A stretch of 64,000 nucleotides of DNA. Source: JAYFNU01 sp034933305. GTDB taxonomy: Bacteria; Bacillota; Clostridia; Oscillospirales; Ruminococcaceae. The DNA is taken from positions 8,122 to 72,121 of the forward strand of contig JAYFNU010000014.1 of NCBI GenBank assembly GCA_034933305.1, in the 5' to 3' direction. Positions 55,690 through 63,968 of this stretch are shown piece by piece. How positions within the stretch are numbered: position 1 is the first letter of the stretch; each line of letters begins with the position of its first letter. A program made the translations under genes and the position numbers. The notes beneath the pieces are model-generated. The model did no database searches. It worked only from the letters and a program-made list of their open reading frames with translations, and was not told the DNA's origin.

Positions 55690-55723
55690 AACAAAAATGC
55701 CGCCGCGCTTTCGCGCGGCGGCA
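55690..55723 (-). terminator. Terminator after the ispH-rpsA gene
   Basis: An 11-bp stem, TGCCGCCGCGC with its complement, and a GAAA loop are followed by TTTTT on the minus strand, 18 bases after the stop codon. Confidence 0.9.
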
Positions 55724-55741
55724 CTGTGCTTGCCAGCCGGT

Positions 55742-58261
55742 TTACTTCTTGCTGTCGTCCCCGTCGAGCTTGTCCTTGACGGCGTCGACGATGTCCATCG
55801 CCTTGTCCGCGATCTTGTCGCCGAGATCCTCGGCCTTGTCGCCGAGCTCCTTGACAGCCGGGGCGGCCTTGTCGGTCAGCTCCTTCGCCTTCTTCGCGAC
55901 GGCGTCGCCGAAATCCTCGGCCTTGTCGCCGAGCTCCTTGACGGTCGGGGCGGCCTTGTCGGTCAGTTCCTTCGCCTTTTTCGCGACGGCGTCGCCGGCG
56001 TCTTCGAGCTTGTCCTTCAGTGAATCACTCATATCCAGCGTTTTCTCCTTCAGTTCGTTATATTCCTTCGCCGCGGAATCCTTCGCGGTTTTGAGCGTTT
56101 TCTTCGCGCTGTCCGTTGCCGCGGCAGCCGCGTCGGTCGCCTTGTCGGCGAGCTTGTCGGCGGCATCCGCTGCGGCGTCCCTGGCGGTCCTGATCGTCTT
56201 CTTCGCGCTGTCCGTCGCCGCTTCCGCGGCATCGGCGGCCTTGTCCTTCAGGGTGTCGACGGCTTCGGCCGCGGCGTGCTTCGCGTCCTCGACCGCCTCG
56301 GCGGTCTCCTTCGCGGTGTGCGCGGCGAACTCCTGGGCCTTCGTGACGACGGTGTCGGGCGCCTCGCCCTGCGAGCGCATGGTCAGCGAAACGCGCTTGC
56401 GCTCCGTGTCGACGCCGATGAGGCGGACCTTGACCATGTCGCCGACCTTGACGACGTCGGCCGGGTTCTTGACGCCCTCGCCCATCTCGGAGATGTGCAC
56501 GAGCCCGTCGATGCCGGGCAGGATGCGCACGAAAGCGCCGAACTTCGTGAGCGAAACGACGGGCGCCTCAAAGGCCGTGCCCATCGGATACTCGGTGATC
56601 TTGTGCCACGGGTTGTCGGCCTCCTTGCGGTAGCCGAGCGAGATCTTCTTGTTTTCCGCGTCGATGTTCTTGATGTAGACTTCGACGACATCGCCGACCT
56701 TCAGCACGTCGGCCGGGGATTTGATGCGGCTCCAGGACAGCTCGCTGATGTGGATCATGCCGTCCACGCCGCCGAGGTCGACGAACGCGCCGTACGACGT
56801 CAGGGACTTGACCGCGCCGGTGTATTTGTTGCCGACTTCGGCCGTCGCCCAGAAGGCGTCGCGCTTCTTCTCGTTCTCGACGTCGAGCACCGCGCGGATG
56901 GAGCCGATGGCGCGGCGCCGCTCCGGGGTGACTTCGAGGATCTTGATGTTCTGGTGGGTGCGGACGAGCTGTTCATACGGCTCGCCGCGGCGCAGCGTCG
57001 CCTGCGACGCCGGGATGAAGACCCGCACGCCCTTGACCATGGCGACGAGGCCCTTGTTGACCGCTTCGGTAATATATGCGTCGAAGACGGTTCCCTCCTC
57101 AACGCCTTTTGCAATCTCCTCCAGGCCCTTCTCGGAATCCACGCGCTTCTTCGACAGCGTGACAAACCCCTCGAGATCCTGGACCTTCGTGACGAGCAGG
57201 TTGATCTTGTCGCCTACCTTCACGACGTCCTCGGGTTTCGCGGACGCGTCGTCGCTGAGCTCGTCGAGCGGGATGAAGCCGGTCTGCTTCGTGCCGATGT
57301 CGACGACGACCTCGTTCGGGTGGATGGCGGTAACGACGCCCTCCACGCGCTGACCGCGGTGAACGAGTTTCAGCGAATCCTCAAGCGCCTGTTCGAAATT
57401 GAAATCTTCGTCTTTGATCATGTCGCTCATTTGTGTGAGTACCTCCTCGATTAAGGCGGACGGCGTCGATGCGCCAGCCGTAACTCCGATACTTTTCGCA
57501 TCGACCAACATCTGTTCTTCCAGCTCGTCCTTACCTTCTATCCAGTAGGTCCTGGCGTGCCTTCCGCAAACGTCGCAAAGCTTTTTTGTGTTGGAGCTGT
57601 GGCGTCCCCCTATGACGATGCAGACATCGCTGTGCAATGCCAATTCCTCGGCCTCACACTGGCGCGCCCTTGTCGCATTACATATTGTATCAAATATCCG
57701 CAGATTTGTATAGATTTTTTTTAGGAGTTCGACACACTTTTCGAATTGTGTCAAATTAAAGGTCGTCTGCGCGACCAATATTGCATTTTCCGACAAATCC
57801 GCGTGCGCCGCGACGGTTTTCAGCTCCTCAAAGTCGGCGAAAACCACCGTTTTTCCGCTGCTGTGTCCGACGATGCCCTCGACTTCGGGGTGCCGCGCGT
57901 CGCCCGCGACGTAAACGGTGTACCCCTTTGCCGACCACGTCTCGACGATGCGGTGGATCTTTGCGACGAAAGGGCAGGTCGCGTCGGCGACGGGGATGCC
58001 TCGCCGGGCGCATTCGTCGTAGACCGCTTTCGGCACGCCGTGGCTGCGGATGACGAGCGTCGCGCCGGCGGGCGTGTCGCCGACTTGCTCCACGGCGGCG
58101 CAGCCCTTCGCGGCGAGCGCGTCGACGACGGTCTCGTTGTGGATGATGGGGCCGAGCGTCGCGATGCGGTTCCCCTGCGCGAGCAGCTGCTCGCACAGCC
58201 TGACCGCGCGGTCGACGCCGAAGCAGAACCCGGCCGTTTTCGCGAGCGTTATCTTCGTCAT
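55742..58261 (-). CDS. ispH: IspH-RpsA fusion with LEA-like repeat tail
   Basis: An 839-residue three-part protein. Residues 1 to about 283 are IspH (HMBPP reductase, last MEP step) with cluster Cys in GFCFGVDRA, ATCPFVAK and ICNATRARQ. Residues about 295-635 hold four S1 RNA-binding domains (for example YTGAVKSLTSYGAFVDLG and IDGLVHISEMGEG), as in ribosomal protein S1. This IspH-S1 fusion is known in Clostridia. Residues about 637-839 are an added Ala/Lys/Asp-rich helical tail with 29- and about 33-residue repeats, like group 3 LEA proteins. The ATG overlaps plsC by 4 bases. Confidence 0.93.
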   Translation of the reverse strand: MTKITLAKTAGFCFGVDRAVRLCEQLLAQGNRIATLGPIIHNETVVDALAAKGCAAVEQVGDTPAGATLVIRSHGVPKAVYDECARRGIPVADATCPFVAKIHRIVETWSAKGYTVYVAGDARHPEVEGIVGHSSGKTVVFADFEELKTVAAHADLSENAILVAQTTFNLTQFEKCVELLKKIYTNLRIFDTICNATRARQCEAEELALHSDVCIVIGGRHSSNTKKLCDVCGRHARTYWIEGKDELEEQMLVDAKSIGVTAGASTPSALIEEVLTQMSDMIKDEDFNFEQALEDSLKLVHRGQRVEGVVTAIHPNEVVVDIGTKQTGFIPLDELSDDASAKPEDVVKVGDKINLLVTKVQDLEGFVTLSKKRVDSEKGLEEIAKGVEEGTVFDAYITEAVNKGLVAMVKGVRVFIPASQATLRRGEPYEQLVRTHQNIKILEVTPERRRAIGSIRAVLDVENEKKRDAFWATAEVGNKYTGAVKSLTSYGAFVDLGGVDGMIHISELSWSRIKSPADVLKVGDVVEVYIKNIDAENKKISLGYRKEADNPWHKITEYPMGTAFEAPVVSLTKFGAFVRILPGIDGLVHISEMGEGVKNPADVVKVGDMVKVRLIGVDTERKRVSLTMRSQGEAPDTVVTKAQEFAAHTAKETAEAVEDAKHAAAEAVDTLKDKAADAAEAATDSAKKTIRTARDAAADAADKLADKATDAAAAATDSAKKTLKTAKDSAAKEYNELKEKTLDMSDSLKDKLEDAGDAVAKKAKELTDKAAPTVKELGDKAEDFGDAVAKKAKELTDKAAPAVKELGDKAEDLGDKIADKAMDIVDAVKDKLDGDDSKK
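55825..55998 (-). repeat. 87-bp tandem repeat in the ispH-rpsA tail
   Basis: Two near-identical 87-bp units (for example CGGCCTTGTCGCCGAGC at 55831 and 55918 on the plus strand) encode the 29-residue motif beginning GDAVAKKAKELTDKAAP. Few base changes separate them, which suggests recent duplication. Confidence 0.85.
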
Positions 58262-58860
58262 GCCCCGGCGCTCCGCTGCAGCCGCTCGACTTCGGCGCGC
58301 AGCTGTTCGGCCGCCCGCCGCAGCGCGGCGCTGTTGGTGCCGTCCCCGAGCCCGAGCTGCTCGCGCGTCATCGGCGCGCCGTACAGGATCGTCACGGGAT
58401 CGAACAGGCGCAGATGCTTGCGCTCGATCATCGCCGCGGGCACGACGGGCGCGCCCGTCATCGCGCACAGCGCGACGGCCCCCGCTTTGAACAGGCCGAG
58501 CTCCCCCGTCTTCGAGCGCGTGCCCTCGGGGAAGATGAGCAGCACCTCGCCGGCGTTGAGCACGTTCGCCGCGGTCGAGAACGAGCGCTTGTCCGCCTTC
58601 CCGCGCGTGACGGGGAAGGCGCCGAGCGGGCGCAGAATGAACGCGAGGACCTTCGTGCGGAAGAGCTCCGCCTTCGCCATCGTGCGGAAGGGGCGGCGGA
58701 CGCAGAAGGCGTGCAGACCCGGGTCGATGAGGTTGATGTGGTTGCTCGCGATGATGACGGGCCCCTCGGCGGGGATGTTGTCCCGTCCCTCGCAGCGCAG
58801 CCGGAAGATCAGATGCGCGATGGGATTCAGAATGGCGCGGACGACCTTGAAGAAAATCAT
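58258..58860 (-). CDS. plsC: 1-acyl-glycerol-3-phosphate acyltransferase
   Basis: A 200-residue membrane-associated acyltransferase making phosphatidic acid. The catalytic SNHINLIDPG (Hx4D) and the glycerophosphate-binding FPEGTRSKTG motifs are intact, with GAFPVTRGKAD between. It overlaps cmk and ispH by 4 bases each, in the conserved cmk-plsC-ispH-rpsA order of Clostridia. Confidence 0.94.
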   Translation of the reverse strand: MIFFKVVRAILNPIAHLIFRLRCEGRDNIPAEGPVIIASNHINLIDPGLHAFCVRRPFRTMAKAELFRTKVLAFILRPLGAFPVTRGKADKRSFSTAANVLNAGEVLLIFPEGTRSKTGELGLFKAGAVALCAMTGAPVVPAAMIERKHLRLFDPVTILYGAPMTREQLGLGDGTNSAALRRAAEQLRAEVERLQRSAGA

Positions 58861-59525
58861 TTTGCAAGCTGTTCCTTTATGATATTGAGCACCCAGTCGG
58901 CGGCGTCGTCGAGGGTTTTTCCGGTGGTGTCAACCGCGATGGCGTCGTCGGCCATGCGCAGCGGCGAGGTCTCGCGGTGGCTGTCGTCGTAATCGCGGCG
59001 GCGCAGATCCTCGAGCACGGCGTCATAATCGGCGCTCACGCCCTTCGCGACGAGCTCCTCGTAGCGACGGCGCGCGCGCTCCTCGGGCGACGCGGTGAGA
59101 AAGATCTTGACGTCGGCCGCGGGCAGAATGACGGTGCCGATGTCGCGGCCGTCCATGACGACGTTGTTCTGCTGCGCGATGCTGCGCTGCAGGCTCAGCA
59201 GGAATTCGCGCACCGACGGAAACGCGGCGACCGCCGAGGCCGCCATCGACACGGGCTCGGTGCGGATCTTCGCCGTCACGTCGGTGTCGTTGAGAAAGAC
59301 GCGCTGTTCGGTGTCGATGAAGCGCAGCTCGATGCGCGCGCCGAGCAGCAGCCCCTGGATGGCCGTCTCGTCGTGCAGATCGGCGCCCTTCGACAGCGCG
59401 AAATAGCCGATGGTCCTGTACAGCGCCCCCGTATCGACATAAATATAGCCGAGCGCCGCGGCCGTCTTGCGCGCGATGCTGCTCTTGCCGGCGCCCGCCG
59501 GCCCGTCGATGGCGATCGCTTTCAT
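58857..59525 (-). CDS. cmk: Cytidylate kinase
   Basis: A 222-residue kinase that phosphorylates CMP and dCMP. The P-loop AIDGPAGAGKSSIARKTA, the YVDTGALYRTIGYFAL motif and MDGRDIGTVILP are characteristic. It overlaps plsC and the FAD oxidoreductase gene by 4 bases each. Confidence 0.96.
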   Translation of the reverse strand: MKAIAIDGPAGAGKSSIARKTAAALGYIYVDTGALYRTIGYFALSKGADLHDETAIQGLLLGARIELRFIDTEQRVFLNDTDVTAKIRTEPVSMAASAVAAFPSVREFLLSLQRSIAQQNNVVMDGRDIGTVILPAADVKIFLTASPEERARRRYEELVAKGVSADYDAVLEDLRRRDYDDSHRETSPLRMADDAIAVDTTGKTLDDAADWVLNIIKEQLAK

Positions 59526-60793
59526 TCTCTGCAGTCCTCCCCTTCCAGCACATGCATTCCGGCGGCGTGCCCCGTCGCGAAGGCGATGCCGAGGTTGAAG
59601 CCCCCGGTAAAGGCGTCCGCGTCGAGCAGCTCGCCCGCGAAATGCAGATTCCGTATTCGTTTCGATTCCATGGTCTTCGGCGAGACCTCCGGCAGCGCGA
59701 CGCCGCCGGCCGTGACGACCGCCTCGTCGAACGAGCGCATGTCCGTCGCTTCGAGCCGGAAATCCTTGATGAGCCGCGCGAGCGACAGCCGTTCGGCCGC
59801 CGTGAGCGCGTTGAGCTTCTTCTGCGGGTCGATGCCGCTGCGCGCGACGACGACCGGGATGAGCTTCTTCGGCAGCAGCGCGCCGAGGCTGTTTTTGAAT
59901 TCCCGGTTGAGCTGCGCCGAAAAGTCGCGCTGCAGACGCCTGTCCAGCGTTTTTTCATCGAGCGCCGGCTTGAGGTCGACGGACAGCGCCGCGGTCCGCG
60001 TGTCCGCGCCGACCATGCGGGCGCTGAGCGTCAGCACGAGCGGCCCCGACACGCCGTAATGCGTAAAGAGCAGTTCCCCCTGCTCGCTGAAGATCGTTTT
60101 GTCCCCGGCGCGCGCCGTCAGCTTCACGTTGCGCAGCGACAGGCCCTGCAGCGCGGCGCAGTCGCCGCCCGCGCACACGAGCGGCACGAGCGACGGGCGC
60201 GGCGGCGTCACCGTATGGCCGGCGGCCTGTGCGAGGGCGTATCCGTCCCCCGTCGAGCCCGTCTTCGGATAGGACAGGCCGCCCGTCGCGAGGATGAGCG
60301 CGCGGCAGGAGATGCGCCGCCCGTCCGCGAGCGACAGCGCGCAGACCGCGCCGTCCCGGGTCTCGATGCCGGCGGCGCGCCCCGTGACGAACGCGCAGCC
60401 CGCCTGCTTCGCCGCGCGCACGAGGGCGTCGCGGATGTCCGCCGCCCGGTCGGACACGGGGAAAACGCGGTTGCCCCGCTCGGTCTTGAGCGGGACGCCC
60501 GCGTCCTCGAAAAATTCCATCGTCTGCGCCGGGCCGAACGCGGTCAGGCTGCTGTAGAGAAAGCGCTCTCCGCTGCGCACGTTCTGCAGAAATTCGGGGA
60601 CGCCGCAGTCGTTCGTCACGTTGCAGCGGCCCTTGCCGGTGATGAGCAGCTTCTTGCCCGGCATGTCGTTCTTTTCGATCACCGTCACCGACAGGCCGCG
60701 TCCAGCCGCCGCGATGGCCGCCGTCAGCCCCGCGGGGCCGGCGCCCGCGACCGCCACGTCGCAGACCGTATCTTTTCCGCCGTCGTTGCGCAA
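59522..60793 (-). CDS. BaiN/YhiN-type FAD oxidoreductase
   Basis: A 423-residue flavoprotein of the HI0933-like family. FAD is bound at DVAVAGAGPAGLTAAIAAAG; GKKLLITGKGRCNVTND is the family signature; near the end AGELLDADAFTGGFN and GIAFATGHAAG complete the flavin site. Relatives include BaiN of bile-acid 7-dehydroxylating Clostridia, but the same gene sits before cmk in many Clostridia, so a specific reaction should not be assumed. Confidence 0.88.
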   Translation of the reverse strand: MRNDGGKDTVCDVAVAGAGPAGLTAAIAAAGRGLSVTVIEKNDMPGKKLLITGKGRCNVTNDCGVPEFLQNVRSGERFLYSSLTAFGPAQTMEFFEDAGVPLKTERGNRVFPVSDRAADIRDALVRAAKQAGCAFVTGRAAGIETRDGAVCALSLADGRRISCRALILATGGLSYPKTGSTGDGYALAQAAGHTVTPPRPSLVPLVCAGGDCAALQGLSLRNVKLTARAGDKTIFSEQGELLFTHYGVSGPLVLTLSARMVGADTRTAALSVDLKPALDEKTLDRRLQRDFSAQLNREFKNSLGALLPKKLIPVVVARSGIDPQKKLNALTAAERLSLARLIKDFRLEATDMRSFDEAVVTAGGVALPEVSPKTMESKRIRNLHFAGELLDADAFTGGFNLGIAFATGHAAGMHVLEGEDCRE

Positions 60794-60891
60794 TTCTCTT
60801 CTCCGTTCCGGAAATTCCCTGTATATTCAGGTTTATTATATATCCGTCTCTTCAAAGATACAATCGAAATCGCAGTGAATAAACTGTGAAT

Positions 60892-61470
60892 TCACAGCGC
60901 GAGCAGCGGCTGGAGCTGCACGCCGCCGAGCGCGGCGCGCATGGCGTCGGGCGCGAGGCGCAAGTCGGCCGTCAGCGACGTCGGCTTGCGGCGGCAGTCG
61001 TCCTGCAGGAACGGCACAAAGTAGTAGTTCCGCCGGTTGAGCAGCTCGCCGATGTTCTTCGCCGCGGCGGCGAGCGCGTCGTTCGTCGACACCGCGAGCA
61101 CGACGGGCCGCCCGCCGCGCAGATGCGACTTGACGGCCATCGTGACGGGCGTGTCGGTGATGCCCGCGGCGAGCTTTGCGAGCGTGTTGCCCGTGCACGG
61201 CGCGACGAGCAGCACGTCGCACATGCCCTTCGGGCCGATGGGCTCGGCCTCCTCGATGGTGCGGATGGCCGGGCGCCCGCAGACGGCCTCGATGCGCTCG
61301 CGGAAGCTCTGCGCGGTGCCAAAGCGCGTGTCGAGCGACGCGGCGTTGAAGGACAGCACCGGCAGCAGCCGCGCGCCCTCCGCGCGCAGCTGCTCCATGA
61401 GCGCCAGCGACTTTTCAAACGTGCAGAACGAGCCGCACATCGCGAATCCCACGGTGATCTCTTCTTTCAA
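60892..61470 (-). CDS. spoVFB: Dipicolinate synthase subunit B
   Basis: A 192-residue flavoprotein-fold subunit that makes dipicolinic acid of the spore core together with subunit A. FAMCGSFCTFEK near the start, GPKGMCDVLLVAPCTGNTLA and NRRNYYFVPFLQDD are typical. The start is a TTG that overlaps the subunit A stop by 4 bases and has GAGGGGG upstream, so translation is coupled. Confidence 0.93.
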   Translation of the reverse strand: MKEEITVGFAMCGSFCTFEKSLALMEQLRAEGARLLPVLSFNAASLDTRFGTAQSFRERIEAVCGRPAIRTIEEAEPIGPKGMCDVLLVAPCTGNTLAKLAAGITDTPVTMAVKSHLRGGRPVVLAVSTNDALAAAAKNIGELLNRRNYYFVPFLQDDCRRKPTSLTADLRLAPDAMRAALGGVQLQPLLAL

Positions 61471-62342
61471 AGCTCGATCCCCCTCTCGCCGAGCATCGTC
61501 ATGACGGTGTTTTTGATGATGAGCCCCGCGGTCTTCGGCGCGACGCGCCCGGGCAGCGAGGGCGCCGCCTCGGCGTTCACGCCGCGCGCGGCCGCAAAGG
61601 CGAAGTCGACGCCGCCCGGCGCCGACGCGAGATCGACGATCAGGCTCCCCGGCGGCACCCGCTCGAGCACGTCGCGGCCGATGACGCGCGCGGGCACGGT
61701 GTTGACGAGCGCCGCATAGCCGAACGGGTCGCAGCGCAGCCGCGCGAGCGGCAGCGCCCGCAGGCCGAGGCTTTCCGCGAGCGCCCGCGCGGCGCTCTTG
61801 CGCGCATAGACGGTCACCGACGCGCCCATGGCCTTGAGCAGCAGCGCGAGCGCGCTGCCCGTTCGGCCGAAGCCCGTGACGGCGAACGCGCTGCCCGCGA
61901 CGGTGACGGGCAGACGGTTCATGAGCAGCTCCACCGTCCCCTCGGCCGTCGGCACCGCGTTCTGGATCTGCAGCTCCTCGCGCAGATAATAGTCGCTCAG
62001 GCGTTTGCCGCAGCGCGCGGCGTGCTCGCGCACGGCGGGCGGCACCATGCCCGCGAAAAGCTCCGCGTCCGCCTTCGCGCGCGCGACGACGGAGAACACG
62101 TCGAGGCGCTCGCTCGTGCAGCAGCTCTGCAGGCGGCCCGCCTTGTCGAGCAGCGGCAGCGGCAGGAGAACGACGTCGGCGCGCGCGAGCGTCTCCTCGA
62201 GCGTGCAGATATGCGCGGGGTCGATGACGCCCGACAGCTCGAGGCCGGCCGTGCACACCTCCCGCCCTTCCGTGATGAGCGCATCCGCGAGATACGCGCT
62301 GCGCAGATCGCCGCCGATGACGGCGAAACATGTCTCGTTCAT
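61467..62342 (-). CDS. spoVFA: Dipicolinate synthase subunit A
   Basis: A 291-residue dehydrogenase-like subunit. FAVIGGDLRSAYLADAL is the N-terminal nucleotide fold, and VTGFGRTGSALALLLKAMG the second Rossmann loop. It acts in the mother cell late in sporulation. The ATG at 62342 has GGAGGGG five bases upstream. A SigK-like promoter lies before it. Confidence 0.94.
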   Translation of the reverse strand: MNETCFAVIGGDLRSAYLADALITEGREVCTAGLELSGVIDPAHICTLEETLARADVVLLPLPLLDKAGRLQSCCTSERLDVFSVVARAKADAELFAGMVPPAVREHAARCGKRLSDYYLREELQIQNAVPTAEGTVELLMNRLPVTVAGSAFAVTGFGRTGSALALLLKAMGASVTVYARKSAARALAESLGLRALPLARLRCDPFGYAALVNTVPARVIGRDVLERVPPGSLIVDLASAPGGVDFAFAAARGVNAEAAPSLPGRVAPKTAGLIIKNTVMTMLGERGIEL

Positions 62343-62361
62343 CCCATCCCCTCCACGCCTC

Positions 62362-62390
62362 ATTTTATGTGCGCGCCCCGCGATTTGTGC
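62362..62390 (-). promoter_or_regulatory. SigK-like promoter of spoVFA-spoVFB
   Basis: On the minus strand GCAC (62387-62390) and CATAAAAT (62362-62369) are 17 bp apart, matching the AC-N16/17-CATAnnnT pattern of SigK. In B. subtilis spoVF is transcribed by SigK, which supports the reading. Confidence 0.55.
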
Positions 62391-62396
62391 TATAAT
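62388..62396 (+). promoter_or_regulatory. Extended -10 promoter of the GIY-YIG gene
   Basis: TGC before the perfect TATAAT (62391-62396), 34 bases before the start codon. The -35 is poor. It overlaps the divergent SigK-like promoter. Confidence 0.55.
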
Positions 62397-62430
62397 GCGC
62401 AGGGAAGGACAGATCGTCCGCGGAGGAGCT

Positions 62431-62697
62431 ATGGAATACGTCTACATCGTCGCGTGCGCCGACGGCTCGCTGTACACGGGCTGGACGACCGACCTCGAGC
62501 GCCGCGTGGCGGCGCACAATGCCGGATCCGGCGCCAAGTACACCCGCTCGCGGCGGCCCGTGCGGCTCGTCTATGCGGAGACCTTCGAAGACCGCCCCGC
62601 GGCGCTGCGCCGCGAGGCCGCCATCAAGCGCCTCCCGCGCGCGGAGAAGCTGGCGCTGCTGCCGCCGGCCGGCGCCGCGCTCCCGCCGAAGCCCTGA
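62431..62697 (+). CDS. GIY-YIG nuclease domain protein (UPF0213)
   Basis: An 88-residue single-domain protein. YVYIVACADGSLYTGWT holds the GIY-YIG strands (here VYI...YTG), and GAKYTRSRRPVRLVYAE and RREAAIKRL carry the conserved Arg and Glu. Such YhbQ/YazA-like proteins are thought to act on nucleic acids, function uncertain. The ATG has GGAGGAG just upstream. Confidence 0.9.
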   Translation: MEYVYIVACADGSLYTGWTTDLERRVAAHNAGSGAKYTRSRRPVRLVYAETFEDRPAALRREAAIKRLPRAEKLALLPPAGAALPPKP

Positions 62698-62748
62698 GCG
62701 CGTCCCCCCGGGCCGCGCGGAAACTTTTCACCGAAAGGAGACCGCATC

Positions 62749-62934
62749 GTGAAAAAGCTGTACCTGTCGAAGACCGATAAAAAGATCTGCGGCGTCTGCG
62801 GCGGAATCGCCGAATATTTCGGCGTCGACGCGACGCTCGTGCGCGTCGTCTGGCTCATCCTCGCGCTGTGCTGGGGCGTGGGCATCCTGCCCTATTTCAT
62901 CGCCGCGCTCGTCATCCCCAGCCGTCCGGACTGA
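62749..62934 (+). CDS. PspC domain membrane protein
   Basis: A 61-residue PspC-domain protein: KKICGVCGGIAEYFGVD followed by one hydrophobic hairpin (LVRVVWLILALCWGVGILPY). Small PspC proteins are linked to envelope stress. The start is GTG with AAAGGAG eight bases upstream. Confidence 0.9.
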   Translation: MKKLYLSKTDKKICGVCGGIAEYFGVDATLVRVVWLILALCWGVGILPYFIAALVIPSRPD

Positions 62935-62959
62935 AGCCGTTCCCCGCATTTTGCCCGAT

Positions 62960-62988
62960 TGCTTTTTTGATGCCGATACGATAGAATA
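62960..62988 (+). promoter_or_regulatory. Promoter of the DUF805 gene
   Basis: TTGCTT (62960-62965) and TAGAAT (62983-62988) are 17 bp apart, 30 bases before the start codon. Confidence 0.5.
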
Positions 62989-63018
62989 AAAGCAAGAAAA
63001 ACAGGAGGGGTACGTTTT

Positions 63019-63336
63019 ATGGACAAGTTCTTGGATTCCTACAAGGCATACTGGGCCAACTGGAAGGATTTCGACGGCAAAACGGATAAAGGAGACTTCT
63101 GGCGCGCGGTCGCCGTGCTGTTCGTGCTCGGCATCGTCGTCGGCTTCATCTCCCGCATCCCCGTGCTCGGTCAGCTCGTCTACTACGCCTATCTCATCAT
63201 CAACCTCGTCCCCGGCCTCGCGATGGGCTGGCGCCGCATGCATGATACCGGCCGCGCGGGCTGGTGGTATCTCATTCCGATCGTCAACCTCATCTTCGCG
63301 CTGGGCGACAGCAAGACCGACGCCCTCGCAAAATAA
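63019..63336 (+). CDS. DUF805 membrane protein
   Basis: A 105-residue protein with three membrane helices and the DUF805 signature GWRRMHDTGRAGWWYLI. KGDFWRAVAVLF near the start is also typical. The role of the family is not known. The ATG has AGGAGGGG upstream, and a terminator follows. Confidence 0.9.
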   Translation: MDKFLDSYKAYWANWKDFDGKTDKGDFWRAVAVLFVLGIVVGFISRIPVLGQLVYYAYLIINLVPGLAMGWRRMHDTGRAGWWYLIPIVNLIFALGDSKTDALAK

Positions 63337-63346
63337 AAACGCACCG

Positions 63347-63373
63347 AAAGCCCCCGGACGTCCGGGGGCTTTT
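63347..63373 (+). terminator. Terminator of the DUF805 gene
   Basis: A 10-bp self-complementary stem, GCCCCCGGAC/GTCCGGGGGC (63350-63369), is followed by TTTT. Confidence 0.9.
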
Positions 63374-63481
63374 CCGCACCCCGCGCCGGGGCCCGCCCGC
63401 GTCCCCGCGCGCGGCGCATAAAGCGGGCGGCGCGGCGGCAGGAGTCCGCCGCGCGGCCATCCGCAGAGAAAGGACATACAC

Positions 63482-63961
63482 ATGAACAAAAAAGTACTGG
63501 TCGCCTATTTTTCAGCCACAGGCACGACCGCGGACGCGGCGAAGGCGCTCGCCCGGGCAGCCGGAGCGGAGCTGTACGAGATCCGCCCCGCCGTCCCGTA
63601 TACGGCGGCCGATCTCAACTGGCACGACAAGAAGAGCCGCACCACGCTCGAGATGAACGACCGCGCCTGCCGCCCCGCCGTCGCGGATCCGCTGCCGGAC
63701 ACGGCCGCCTTCGACGTCGTCTACGTCGGTTTCCCGGTCTGGTGGTACACCGCGCCGCGCATCATCAACACCTTCCTTGAGGGCTGCAGTCTCGAGGGCA
63801 AAACGGTCATCCCGTTCGCGACCTCGGGCGGCAGCGGGCTCGGCAAAGCGGGCGAGGAGCTCAGCGCCGCTTCCGCGCCCAAGGCGAAGTGGCTCCCCGG
63901 CAGGCTGCTCAACGGCCTTTCGGAGGAATCGCTGCGCGCCTGGGCGGCGCACAACGCGTAA
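63482..63961 (+). CDS. Flavodoxin family protein
   Basis: A 159-residue FMN-binding protein. The phosphate loop VAYFSATGTTADAAKALA and the flavin-stacking strand VVYVGFPVWWYTAPRII are visible, with FATSGGSGLG as the third loop. It probably passes electrons as a small reductase or flavodoxin. The ATG has GAGAAAGGA upstream. Confidence 0.9.
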   Translation: MNKKVLVAYFSATGTTADAAKALARAAGAELYEIRPAVPYTAADLNWHDKKSRTTLEMNDRACRPAVADPLPDTAAFDVVYVGFPVWWYTAPRIINTFLEGCSLEGKTVIPFATSGGSGLGKAGEELSAASAPKAKWLPGRLLNGLSEESLRAWAAHNA

Positions 63962-63968
63962 AACAGAA

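Noticed and set aside
55825..55998. 87-bp repeat as a possible CRISPR or mobile-element repeat
   Set aside because: The repeats are in frame within a protein tail, adjacent without spacers, and encode a regular helical motif.
55742..58867. Longer reading of the ispH-rpsA frame reaching into plsC
   Set aside because: The extra N-terminal part is plsC read out of frame; IspH begins at 58261 with the family's own N-terminus.
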